Positions 6,562 to 16,100 of a DNA stretch of 17,232 nucleotides are shown here, in pieces. Position numbers and translations under genes: made by a program. A model generated the notes under the pieces. The model worked only from the letters and a program-made list of their open reading frames with translations. It did not search any database and was not told the DNA's origin. Every line of letters starts with the position of its first letter. The first letter of the stretch is position 1. Location: NCBI GenBank assembly GCA_023454395.1, contig JAEYFY010000420.1, positions 1-17,232 of the forward strand, read 5' to 3'. This DNA is from Pseudomonadota bacterium (GTDB lineage: Bacteria; Pseudomonadota; Gammaproteobacteria; Enterobacterales; Enterobacteriaceae).

Positions 6562-6602
6562 ATTGAGTGTCTGATATATAGCATACACTCAATTTTTATT
6601 TT
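6562..6602 (+). terminator. Terminator of the 5'-nucleotidase gene
   Basis: ATTGAGTGT (6562-6570) pairs perfectly with ACACTCAAT (6585-6593), with a 14-nt loop, followed by TTTTATTTT. Confidence 0.82.
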
Positions 6603-6766
6603 GTCTAATTATGTTTTTTCTTTAATTTAAATAATAGTACCAATAGAAACTGGATCTATTTTATAAAAGTAGTATGGTATTAAATAACTACTAAAAATTA
6701 TAAATAATAAATATTTATAATTAATTTAAAGAGGTCTTAATTTTAATTTAAAGAAGGAAAATTGAA

Positions 6767-6946
6767 GTGGATAATAATCATAGATTTTTTTCTGATGAAG
6801 TGTGCCCTAAAACTGCATTATATGGTCAATTTTATGGTGATAATCACTATGCTGGTCGAGATTATGAGCGAAAAATCTATTATGGAAGTAAATTTCCAAA
6901 AACTAAAAAAGGCTTCTATTTTAAGAAGTTGATGAATTTTAAATAA
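6767..6946 (+). CDS. Small basic/aromatic protein, 59 residues, GTG start
   Basis: An overlooked short gene: AAGGA (6754-6758) stands eight bases before GTG 6767, and the frame runs to TAA at 6944-6946. The product has CPKTALYGQFYGDN near residues 13-26, YAGRDYERKIYYGSKFPKTKKGFYF near 28-52 and a lysine-rich end. It has no signal peptide or membrane helix. The pattern C/A-P-K-T-x-x-Y-G-Q plus ER...G..FP.T recalls small YjzC-like proteins, but this is a weak resemblance from memory. Tyr, Phe, Lys and Gly dominate, which is not what random A/T-rich sequence gives. It stands alone between two terminated genes. Confidence 0.6.
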   Translation: MDNNHRFFSDEVCPKTALYGQFYGDNHYAGRDYERKIYYGSKFPKTKKGFYFKKLMNFK

Positions 6947-7056
6947 CAAAAATTACAAATAAATAGTATGGGATTATTTTAAATGGAAATATCAATGTTG
7001 TTTAAATTGATACATATTTAAAAACAAGTTGATGATTGCTTAAATTATAAAATATA

Positions 7057-7080
7057 CTACGCTGAAAAATAACAGCGCAG
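7057..7080 (-). terminator. Terminator of the DUF1543 gene
   Basis: On the minus strand CTGCGCTG pairs with CAGCGTAG (8 bp including one G-U) around an 8-nt loop, followed by a T-rich stretch. It begins nine bases after the stop codon. Confidence 0.7.
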
Positions 7081-7089
7081 TAAAAATTA

Positions 7090-7605
7090 TTATTGAGTCT
7101 TTTCAATACCAATAGGCTGATAACCTTGCCATAAAGGTTTGAAATGTTCACCTGAATTATTTGGCATTAGATGAATGTAAAAATTACCAATTTTGCTTAA
7201 TAAAATGCAATCATCAACATCTTTTAAATTATCTTTATGTTGCTGCTGACTATTTACTAAAAGCGTTGCAATAGCCTTCTCTTTAGCTTCATTCGCTGAT
7301 TTAGCAACAAATAAATCAAATTCATGCAATTCAGCTAGACTTGATGGATGGTAGCCTCCCACATTAACAAAATATAAATTATCGTTGCTATTGCTAGGTT
7401 TATCACTAAGGGTAATATTAAATCCATCAACCCAAGTGATTTCTGCATAACCATCAATATGTATTTTGTCTTTATCTCCAAACCATGCTTCTCTTAACGC
7501 AGGCCAAGCATCTGTAGGTTTTTCTGCCACAACAAATTGGATATCGTGAACTTCAATATTTGATTTACCAGCATTACCACCAATGTAGAACATAAATAAC
7601 TTCAT
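7090..7605 (-). CDS. DUF1543 family protein
   Basis: The 171-residue cytosolic protein matches the DUF1543 family by its start MKLFMFYIGGNAGKSNIEVHD, the block VVAEKPTDAWPALREAWFGD, HIDGYAEITWVDG and the repeated-domain signature LYFVNVGGYHPSSLAELHEF near residues 77-96. The FVAKSANEAKEKA stretch near 98-111 is also typical. Members are found across Proteobacteria and have no assigned biochemical role, so none is given here. The ATG is preceded by GGAG at good spacing, and a terminator follows the stop. It appears to be monocistronic and intact. Confidence 0.88.
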   Translation of the reverse strand: MKLFMFYIGGNAGKSNIEVHDIQFVVAEKPTDAWPALREAWFGDKDKIHIDGYAEITWVDGFNITLSDKPSNSNDNLYFVNVGGYHPSSLAELHEFDLFVAKSANEAKEKAIATLLVNSQQQHKDNLKDVDDCILLSKIGNFYIHLMPNNSGEHFKPLWQGYQPIGIEKTQ

Positions 7606-7680
7606 TGCTTCTCCAACTTTTTATTTTGTTATCGTTATGTAATTTATTATATATCGATTTTGGGAGCAAGTTAAAATGAG

Positions 7681-7871
7681 ATGATAGATAGGATAAAAAG
7701 TGTGATTGTTGGTGCTTGGATTTCAAGTATCAGTGGCGTGATTCGATAGTGTTAGGTGTGAAAGAAGGGATGTTTGGTGTTGAGGCTCTTACTCGTAATC
7801 AAGATGAGGTGCTTATAGATATGCAGAAGAACGAGGCAGAAATAATCGGTACTGATGGTGAACCTATTTAA
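7681..7871 (+). pseudogene. Broken small ORF with a frame change
   Basis: ATG 7681 opens a 22-codon frame (ending GAWISSISGVIR) closed by TAG at 7747-7749. An overlapping frame from GTG 7749 continues for 40 codons (VLGVKEGMFGVEALTR and onward to GTDGEPI) and stops at 7869-7871. Both pieces read like protein, and joining them would need one frameshift. I do not recognise the family. It sits at the left edge of a region full of gene fragments. Both halves could instead be chance ORFs. Confidence 0.35.
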
Positions 7872-7995
7872 ATAACAGGCATTGACCTTCGTTAGTTGAG
7901 TTTTAAGTAGATTATTAAATTGAGAAAGATCCATAAAACTGAATAAATATATCCATTCGACCTAAATACGCAATATAAGTCACCTCATTATGATT

Positions 7996-8106
7996 GCCTG
8001 CTTTGAGCAAAGAGCGGGCGTTCATAATCATTCCTGTTCTGGAATGCATGGTTAGCGCGACCGCTAATATATTTTTTAGATAACAACCTGCTTTATACAG
8101 GTTTTT
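7996..8106. other. Row of four hairpins, the last two terminator-like on the plus strand
   Basis: Four non-overlapping hairpins lie in about 110 bp. (a) GCCTGCTTT/AGAGCGGGC (7996-8019, 9 pairs with two wobbles). (b) CATTCC/GGAATG (8029-8046). (c) TTAGCG/CGCTAA (8052-8067) followed by TATATTTTTT. (d) AACCTG/CAGGTT (8085-8103) followed by T. Hairpins c and d would terminate plus-strand transcription, while d overlaps the stop codon of the minus-strand acetyltransferase. The segment is more GC-rich than its flanks. Confidence 0.5.
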
Positions 8107-8572
8107 GCGTTGCTACTAAGCGGAACCGACGAAAACATATGCTATCAAACATCACTTCACCATCAGGATGAAAACCTAACCGTAAAATAGTTTTAATTTT
8201 TACCCTACTCAAGGGAAGTAAAATAGTGATGCTTTCTAGTTTCATTTCACAGAAAGCACGTCTGATAATTTCGTCATAGATGACTTTACCTGCACCCCAA
8301 TAATCTGGGTGAAGCACTAGGGCAAGATCTGCATCACCGTCTTCATATTGTAATCCTCCCCACCCAGCAAAATGCTCATTAATCATAATTGCCCACGGGC
8401 CATAACCATGTTCTTTCCATTGAGCATCTTTTTGCGCCACCCATTCTATACACTTTTGGTAGTTAAAATCGGGGGTTCCCAATGGCATGTGTCGTAATAC
8501 ATCAGGATGGTTATTTAGCGTAATAATATTGCTAACATTGACCTCTGTTAGTCTTTTGAATTCTAAAATCAA
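8093..8572 (-). CDS. GNAT-family N-acetyltransferase (RimJ/RimL-like)
   Basis: This is a GCN5-related acetyltransferase that should transfer acetyl from acetyl-CoA to an amine; the substrate is unknown. Visible are LEFKRLTEVNVSNI at the start, the N-terminal helix, the YGPWAIMINEHFAGWGGLQY strands, and DLALVLHPDYWGAGK, where HPDYWGAGK corresponds to the acetyl-CoA pyrophosphate loop (family pattern Q/RxxGxG/A). AFCEMKLESITIL and LGF follow in the usual order. The length of 159 residues is normal. I favour the TTG start at 8572, seven bases after AAGAGG (8585-8580). An ATG at 8599 gives nine further residues (MYFFIRGPY) but has no ribosome binding site. It is intact, unlike its neighbours. Confidence 0.82.
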   Translation of the reverse strand: MILEFKRLTEVNVSNIITLNNHPDVLRHMPLGTPDFNYQKCIEWVAQKDAQWKEHGYGPWAIMINEHFAGWGGLQYEDGDADLALVLHPDYWGAGKVIYDEIIRRAFCEMKLESITILLPLSRVKIKTILRLGFHPDGEVMFDSICFRRFRLVATQKPV

Positions 8573-8615
8573 ATACGGACCTCTTATGAAAAAATACATG
8601 AATAAAATAATTCTA

Positions 8616-8647
8616 CTGACATCACCATAACGTTATGGTTCTAATGA
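8616..8647 (+). promoter_or_regulatory. Perfect 16-bp palindrome within a MerR-type promoter layout
   Basis: ACCATAACGTTATGGT (8624-8639) is a perfect palindrome. On the plus strand it lies between CTGACA (8616-8621) and TAATGA (8642-8647) with a 20-bp spacer. This is the over-long, dyad-filled spacer typical of promoters controlled by MerR-family activators. No intact plus-strand gene follows. Alternatively it is an operator for the minus-strand acetyltransferase whose start is about 50 bp away. Confidence 0.5.
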
Positions 8648-8760
8648 TATTTTTATGACCTATTCAGAAAAAATTGGGCGAGTAGACCTTATCACATCTA
8701 TCAAGATAAGCTATAGGAACACTTCTGATGATATTTCTTCTAAGAAATAAATCATATTCA

Positions 8761-8880
8761 CTACTGCACTTCATTACACGAGTCTAATACGGATCCCCCA
8801 TATCCCCCCCATATAGGAGATATTTTAAGCGGTCGTTTTTGCCCAATAATACGATCTTTATCCCACGGTGACTTAGACAT
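8761..8880 (-). pseudogene. N-terminal fragment of a tyrosine recombinase
   Basis: From ATG 8880, with a strong AGGAGA upstream, the frame reads [19 protein letters not shown] and then ISPIWGGYG, stopping at 8761 after 39 residues. The SPWxKxRIIGQKxPLKxxxIW start is that of a family of short tyrosine-type recombinases of Proteobacteria, which continue with AIRIRL. That continuation (GIRIRL) is present here in another frame, after an apparent 11-bp partial duplication of the ATATGGGGG stretch around 8795-8815. The rest of the protein, including the catalytic domain, is absent. This is a dead remnant with an intact translation start. Confidence 0.6.
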
Positions 8881-9019
8881 AATTAAATCTCCTGTGATGT
8901 AGAGATTTGATTATGGTTGTCGCAAAGCGTTTGAGCAGTTCGCCGTCACGTCCGATCAGAAACTTAGTAAAATTCCATTTAATCCTCTTCCCTAGCAATC
9001 CTGTCACTACGCCTGCCCA
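8873..9019 (-). pseudogene. C-terminal fragment of a glutathione peroxidase
   Basis: A minus-strand frame reads [20 protein letters not shown] followed by ELLKRFATT, which is the [21 protein letters not shown] signature of BtuE-type glutathione peroxidases; the tryptophan-asparagine pair belongs to the catalytic set. The usual KPE ending has decayed to IIKS, and the frame runs on to a stop at 8873 overlapping the recombinase fragment start. The N-terminal two-thirds with the catalytic Cys and Gln are missing. The match begins abruptly near 9019, next to the hydrolase fragment. Confidence 0.7.
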
Positions 9020-9033
9020 AGATAGCTGGAGGG

Positions 9034-9205
9034 TACGTTAGAGAATGGCGAGATGTGGTTAATCAACATGGTGGGGGATGTGACCGTTATCCATTTGCCA
9101 GAGATGGGTATTAAAGGAAATACACATTTTCCTTTTTCGGATCTGAACAATACTCAACTTACTGATTTAGTTAGTCAATTTATTGAGCAAAAAAATCTAC
9201 AATAA
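9034..9205 (+). pseudogene. Frameshifted C-terminal fragment of an alpha/beta hydrolase
   Basis: The frame REWRDVVNQHGG (9040-9075) continues, one base out of phase, as GDVTVIHLPEMGIKGNTHFP and FSDLNNTQLTDLVSQF to a TAA at 9203-9205. The block HLPE.GIKGNTHFPFSDLNN is the C-terminal segment, with the catalytic histidine region, of a group of secreted or cytosolic alpha/beta hydrolases. The frame change falls in a run of five G (9073-9077); with four G the two halves would join as HGGDVTV. The N-terminal part with the nucleophile is missing. Confidence 0.65.
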
Positions 9206-9258
9206 TTCACGCCTATTATGGGCAGGATCCATTATTTATGAATTCTGCTCATAAGCTC

Positions 9259-9277
9259 TAGAGGATTATAACCTCTA
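9259..9277 (+). promoter_or_regulatory. Inverted repeat upstream of the aldo/keto reductase operon
   Basis: TAGAGG (9259-9264) and CCTCTA (9272-9277) with a 7-bp A/T spacer lie 59-77 bp before the first reductase start. This is a plausible operator for the operon, but it does not resemble the palindrome in front of the LysR gene. Confidence 0.4.
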
Positions 9278-9290
9278 ATCTAATCAATAA

Positions 9291-10187
<897 letters not shown>

Positions 10188-10222
10188 TTATGCAAGCACT
10201 CTAATTAATGATCAGGACATAA

Positions 10223-11215
<993 letters not shown>

Positions 11216-11224
11216 ACTTATTTT

Positions 11225-11266
11225 AGGCTGGTAAACATCAATACATTTGTCTCACACTACCAGCCT
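11225..11266. terminator. Shared convergent terminator-like hairpin
   Basis: AGGCTGGTA (11225-11233) pairs perfectly with TACCAGCCT (11258-11266) across a 24-nt loop, filling the gap between the reductase stop and the LysR stop. T runs are short on both sides, so termination efficiency is uncertain. Confidence 0.6.
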
Positions 11267-12214
<948 letters not shown>

Positions 12215-12216
12215 TC

Positions 12217-12242
12217 ACCATGATGTAAATATACATTATGGT
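12217..12242. promoter_or_regulatory. Operator-like inverted repeat upstream of the LysR gene
   Basis: Arms ACCATGATGTA (12217-12227) and TACATTATGGT (12232-12242) pair at 10 of 11 positions around AATA. It lies 54-79 bp upstream of the GTG start. The position and dyad suit autoregulation by the LysR protein, whose family binds T-N11-A dyads. Confidence 0.6.
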
Positions 12243-12323
12243 AAATATTAGTTTTATGTTCATAATTCTCTTACGATAAAACGCTAATTGCTCATTAAAG
12301 TACGCTCCCAAATGTGCTGGTTG

Positions 12324-12440
12324 TTATCGTTCTTTATATGCGACATCTGAAGCGGATAAATCGACATTAATTTTGTCTTTTTCTTCTAGTGTTAGTTCAG
12401 CAAGATTTTTCGTTTCATAAGTTCTATTAATGAATTGGAG
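12324..12440 (-). pseudogene. Possible C-terminal gene remnant
   Basis: A minus-strand frame reads RTYETKNLAELTLEEKDKIN then VDLSASDVAYKER and stops at 12324. It has the charged, helical look of a real C-terminus, but no start codon or ribosome binding site precedes it, and the frame upstream is uninformative. The family is not recognised. It lies on the chromosome side of the tRNA-Pro terminator and may be left from an earlier insertion. Confidence 0.28.
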
Positions 12441-12504
12441 AGTAATTATAGCATAAGAATAGGGCGAGAATTGGAACTTAAACAAGGCAAATCTGATGTG
12501 GGTT

Positions 12505-12534
12505 TTACACCAGTATTACACCAGTTTTACCACA
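12505..12534. repeat. Three direct repeats at 11-bp spacing
   Basis: TTACACCAGT begins at 12505 and again at 12516, and a shorter version TTACCACA begins at 12527. The 11-bp period places all three on one face of the helix, as in arrays of protein-binding sites such as integrase arm sites. Confidence 0.5.
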
Positions 12535-12550
12535 CACAAATTTCAGACAT

Positions 12551-12580
12551 AAAAAAACCAACCATAAGCGGTTGGTTTTT
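12551..12580 (-). terminator. Terminator of the original tRNA-Pro transcript
   Basis: On the minus strand AAACCAACC and GGTTGGTTT (9 bp, 12555-12578) enclose a 6-nt loop, followed by a T run. It lies 12 bp beyond the tRNA 3' end. A runs on both sides could make it bidirectional. Confidence 0.85.
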
Positions 12581-12591
12581 CTAAGGAATTT

Positions 12592-12638
12592 TGGTCGGCA
12601 TGATAGGATTTGAACCTACGACCCCTGACACCCCATGA
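12592..12638 (-). other. 3' fragment of tRNA-Pro(GGG): island attachment site
   Basis: On the minus strand the 47 bases run from the anticodon stem through the GGG anticodon (TCATGGGGTGTC), variable region, T arm (GTAGGTTCAAATCCTAT) and acceptor 3' strand to CCA, and closely match the 3' part of enterobacterial proL. The acceptor 5' strand, D arm and the start of the anticodon stem are absent: from 12639 the sequence is A/T-rich and unrelated. Site-specific integration into a tRNA 3' end leaves exactly such a fragment at the distal island end, next to the tRNA's own terminator. It is not a functional tRNA. Confidence 0.85.
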
Positions 12639-13337
12639 AACTGATTTTAAATTATCTAACACTTTGATTATAAATATAAATAATACATTTGCATGTAATT
12701 GCATACAGTGCTAAATATACAAAATATGCATTATAAGAATCAATGGGTTAAGGGGAGTTTTACCACTATAATTATATATTCGCTTCTTAGACTTGAGCTG
12801 AGAGTTTTCGTAGATAGAACATAGTTAAATTTGACTATCTAGTCTGAATGAAATATTGACGCTCCAGTAAGTATGAGTAAAGGAAGCAGTAATAGTTATT
12901 GGTACATCAATCAAGATTTACTAAATGTACTGTATTAAGTAGCTTTTTAGGTGTTTTTACTTAGAAATATAGTTGCTGTACTCTGGGGCAGAGAACTTAA
13001 TAGGGGTGTTCAATTATAACTATTATACAGTAGTCAATAGCCACTATTAGAATATAACTAATATAAAATATATATGTCGTACAATTAATTTTTATTTATA
13101 ATTTCTGAGTACTGAGATTGGTTTCCTTTTTATCTCAATGGATGGTATGCAGTATGATATTACAGAGTCTGACCAATTTTTATGCTGAAGTTTTCTAGAT
13201 CACAATCTATATCAACTAAACTACAAGGTGTTTTTTCTGTATAAGGGGTATGATTCAGAACAAAGATAATTATTGATATATACTGTGAATAACTAAGAAT
13301 TTAAAGTGAATAGATAACTAATTAAAGAGGAAGTTTG
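12639..13337. other. A/T-rich non-coding island segment
   Basis: About 700 bp without a supportable ORF; many stop codons occur in all frames. It must contain the promoter of the helicase operon; TATACT at 13279-13284 is a possible -10, but no good -35 is seen. No tRNA, repeat array or terminator was recognised. Confidence 0.4.
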
Positions 13338-15320
13338 ATGTCCAATTACTGCTTTTACTCTCAGGATGCATTAGCACTGGCTCAAAGCTCTGGTGTTGAT
13401 GAAATAATAAATAACTATGCTGAACAGCGTAAAAAACAGACATATATTCTTTGCAGGCCACTATCTAATGAGGATGTAAAGTATGATTATAATCAAGCGA
13501 TTGCGGTATTTTCTTCTGGTATAAAACCTTTCTTTATAGATTGTGGGGATAACTCTAATTTATTTGAGGAGTATCAAGAAGATTTTCTTGAAGATGTATC
13601 TTATTTAGCTGAAAAATTCAAGTACCGAGATAAGATAGGTAGAAAAAAATTATGGCAAAGTTTATTCGAATCACTTTCTCGTGATGATATCGATTTTAAT
13701 AAACTGGAGGTTGAAACTAAAGAAAGTAGAGTTATTGATTTAATAATCTCACTTATTGTAGGTAGTATTAACGACACCTCAAGAATCAACCTTGAGGCAA
13801 ATAATCTATTAGATACAATAAAATCCAAAATCATTTTATTTGATACAGATCAAACAAAATTTGTGTTCCAAAGTGGGTATGGAAAAAAAAGTGTGATACA
13901 GGGATTAGCAGGTTCAGGTAAAACTGAACTGCTTTTGCATAAATTAAAAGAAATTTACTCAAAAAACCCTGACTCTAAAATTGCATTTACCTGTTTTAAT
14001 AAAATTTTAGCTTCCACAATGAGAACCAGAATTCCTGAGTTTTTCGATTTTATGCGAGTCGAAAAACAGATTGAGTGGGGCACTAAGCTTTTTTGTTTCA
14101 ACTCTTGGGGCTTGACTAGAGAACCATTTTCTGGGATGTACAGATATATTTGCCATTATTACGATATACCATTCGGAGGTTTTGGAAACGGAGACTTTGA
14201 TGCTCTATGCAAGAAAGCCATTCTAGATATAAATAATAGTGGGAGAACTGATGAAAAAGCTCTTGATTACGTATTTATCGATGAAAGCCAAGATTTCCCA
14301 CAAAGCTTCATTGATCTCTGTGAAATGGTAACTTCTAAAAAATTGTATGTAGCAGGTGATGTTTTCCAAAACATTTTTATGCCAATTAGCGATAACGTCA
14401 ATCGAGCAGATATCGTTCTTAAAAAATGCTACCGTACTGATCCTAAGAACTTGATGTTTTCTCATGCCCTAGGTATGGGGCTTTACGAAAAGCCAGTTCT
14501 ACGTTGGTTAAAAGAGCCTGAATGGGATTCTTGTGGGTATAAATATGAAAAAGTAGGTGATAGAGTGCATTTGTCAAGAGATCCCTTGAGACGCTTTGAA
14601 GATATACCCAAAAACCATAAAAGCACCGCTATTCATTTGCTAGAAGGGACAGACAATGGTCCAGATAAAATCGTTGATATAATAAAAGATATCCAGGAAC
14701 GTAATCCGTCTTTAGAACAAGGCGATATTGCCGTTATTTTTCTTGATGCAGGTGGCTATATTTATGACTACATTCATTTGCTAGAATTAAAAGTTAAGCA
14801 ACAATTTGGTTGGGATTCAAATATATCGCATGAAACAAAATCAAAACAAGAAGGTAAACTTTTTATTTCTAATATAAATAATGCAAAAGGTCTTGAATTT
14901 CCATTTGTTATTTGTTTTGCCATGAAGTTGGTAAAGAGAGCTAACTTTCGAAATGCACTCTACACTATGATGGCTAGGTCATTCTTAGAAAGTCACTTAG
15001 TTTTGGGTGATGATAATGAAAATCCGGCAATCCCCACAATACTTGAAGGTTTAAATTTTCTTAATGAAAAAAACTATATGGATGTAAGGCTTCCTTCAGA
15101 TGACGAAATAAATAATCAAAAAGATTTTATTGTTCTAGATGAGCCTGTTTCTATTTTTCAAATGGTTAAAAACTATTGTGCAGATAAAAGATCTACACCT
15201 CGTTTAATTGCTAAAATAACTAATAGAGTTGAAAAGATAATAGCAGAAGATGACGATGCTGATGGAAAATACATTGAAGGCTTGATTGAAATAGAATATG
15301 AAAGGAATAAAAAACTATGA
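13338..15320 (+). CDS. UvrD/Rep-like superfamily 1 helicase of a candidate defence module
   Basis: This 660-residue protein has a distinct N-terminal domain and an SF1 helicase core. Residues 1-165 are acidic, with FFIDCGDNSNLFEEYQEDF near 65-83, and match no domain I know. Then come Walker A QGLAGSGKTE (188-197), a motif Ia-like FTCFNKILA, motif II VFIDESQDF (312-320), motif III GDVFQNIF (340-347), motif IV KKCYRTDPK (362-370), motif V INNAKGLEF (513-521) and a motif VI-like YTMMARSFLESH (542-553), where the usual Thr before Ala/Arg is changed. Such ATP-driven helicases act on DNA or DNA-RNA substrates. GAGGA (13327-13331) supports ATG 13338; a TTG at 13335 directly before it is less likely. 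The stop overlaps the next start by 4 bp, which indicates translational coupling. Confidence 0.85.
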   Translation: MSNYCFYSQDALALAQSSGVDEIINNYAEQRKKQTYILCRPLSNEDVKYDYNQAIAVFSSGIKPFFIDCGDNSNLFEEYQEDFLEDVSYLAEKFKYRDKIGRKKLWQSLFESLSRDDIDFNKLEVETKESRVIDLIISLIVGSINDTSRINLEANNLLDTIKSKIILFDTDQTKFVFQSGYGKKSVIQGLAGSGKTELLLHKLKEIYSKNPDSKIAFTCFNKILASTMRTRIPEFFDFMRVEKQIEWGTKLFCFNSWGLTREPFSGMYRYICHYYDIPFGGFGNGDFDALCKKAILDINNSGRTDEKALDYVFIDESQDFPQSFIDLCEMVTSKKLYVAGDVFQNIFMPISDNVNRADIVLKKCYRTDPKNLMFSHALGMGLYEKPVLRWLKEPEWDSCGYKYEKVGDRVHLSRDPLRRFEDIPKNHKSTAIHLLEGTDNGPDKIVDIIKDIQERNPSLEQGDIAVIFLDAGGYIYDYIHLLELKVKQQFGWDSNISHETKSKQEGKLFISNINNAKGLEFPFVICFAMKLVKRANFRNALYTMMARSFLESHLVLGDDNENPAIPTILEGLNFLNEKNYMDVRLPSDDEINNQKDFIVLDEPVSIFQMVKNYCADKRSTPRLIAKITNRVEKIIAEDDDADGKYIEGLIEIEYERNKKL

Positions 15321-15964
15321 GCCTTTACTTTTTTAATAATGTTCCAACGGAATATCTCAACAAGTTTTGTGCTGTAAGAGATGCATTTTCCAATCTAGAA
15401 AATCTTCTGGTTACCGCAGAGATTATAAATACATGCCATGATTCTTGGAATAAAGAAACAGAGGAATTTGATTTATTAATAAGCACAGGTACTCATAAAC
15501 GTATATTAGTAAAAAAAACAGATGGTTTTTTTACTATGAATTTACCTTTTCAGGTAATTGAATATGAAAGCAATATTTGTTTTAACTATGATGCCTATGC
15601 TCTTCCTGTTAATGCTGAATTTATTTCCCGTTGTAGAAATGTTATTACTACTTGTGACAATGGTTCTTTTTCTTATGAGAAGATAACTGTAGAATTATGT
15701 GATAACTTTGACAGAGATATTCAGCAAGCTGTAAATTATTGTGATGCTATTTCTTCATTGCTGTTAGTTGATCATGGATACTTTCGATTTGATGATGATC
15801 CTAAAAATGCTAGGGCTAAAGTACACCCAAGATATCACTTTGATTTCTTCTGCAACAATTCTACAAATGTAAAGATTGGTTCTAATATTCGGATAACTGA
15901 TTCATTTTTCTTAGATCTACTTGATGTAAGCAAAGATCGACCTTATCTTAATTTGTCTAATTGA
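15317..15964 (+). CDS. Unknown 215-residue partner of the helicase (DUF2290-like)
   Basis: ATG 15317 overlaps the helicase stop in ATGA, so the two proteins are likely made together. The product is soluble, with no signal or membrane segment, and rich in Asp, Asn and Phe. Near the C-terminus YFRFDDDPKNARAKVHPRYH (155-174) followed by FDFF, then IGSNIRITDSFFLDLLD, recalls the HP..H...R.P....F layout of DUF2290 proteins. That is a resemblance by eye, and the N-terminal half (FDLLISTGTHKRILVKKTDG) gives no further hint. The conserved His and Asp residues could form a catalytic or metal site. It may be the effector or a specificity partner of the helicase. No terminator with a T run is visible after it. 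Confidence 0.72.
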   Translation: MSLYFFNNVPTEYLNKFCAVRDAFSNLENLLVTAEIINTCHDSWNKETEEFDLLISTGTHKRILVKKTDGFFTMNLPFQVIEYESNICFNYDAYALPVNAEFISRCRNVITTCDNGSFSYEKITVELCDNFDRDIQQAVNYCDAISSLLLVDHGYFRFDDDPKNARAKVHPRYHFDFFCNNSTNVKIGSNIRITDSFFLDLLDVSKDRPYLNLSN

Positions 15965-16100
15965 TAGAGATCTGTTGGGAGTTCATTGGTATTGGTAATG
16001 AGGAAATAATCAACAATTATATTTATAAAAGTATTTTTAACTTCTTCTCATCGTTTCTAGTTCCAGTTAGATATTTAAGTAACATTTTTGTCTTTCTTCC

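Noticed and set aside
7752..7934. 60-codon minus-strand ORF
   Set aside because: No ribosome binding site, and it is antisense to a better protein-like plus-strand remnant.
7996..8067. Integron attC site
   Set aside because: A GCGGGCGTT-like end and GTTAGC are present, but no matching pair of RYYYAAC and GTTRRRY core sites at the right distance, and no integron integrase in view.
8655..8750. 31-codon plus-strand ORF downstream of the MerR-type promoter
   Set aside because: No Shine-Dalgarno, no recognisable motif, and a length expected by chance.
12592..12665. A complete tRNA gene
   Set aside because: The 5' half, D arm and pairing acceptor strand are missing; only the 3' 47 nt match tRNA-Pro.
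13138..13188. Short ORF starting MDGMQYD before the helicase
   Set aside because: Only 16 codons, no ribosome binding site and no conservation evidence.
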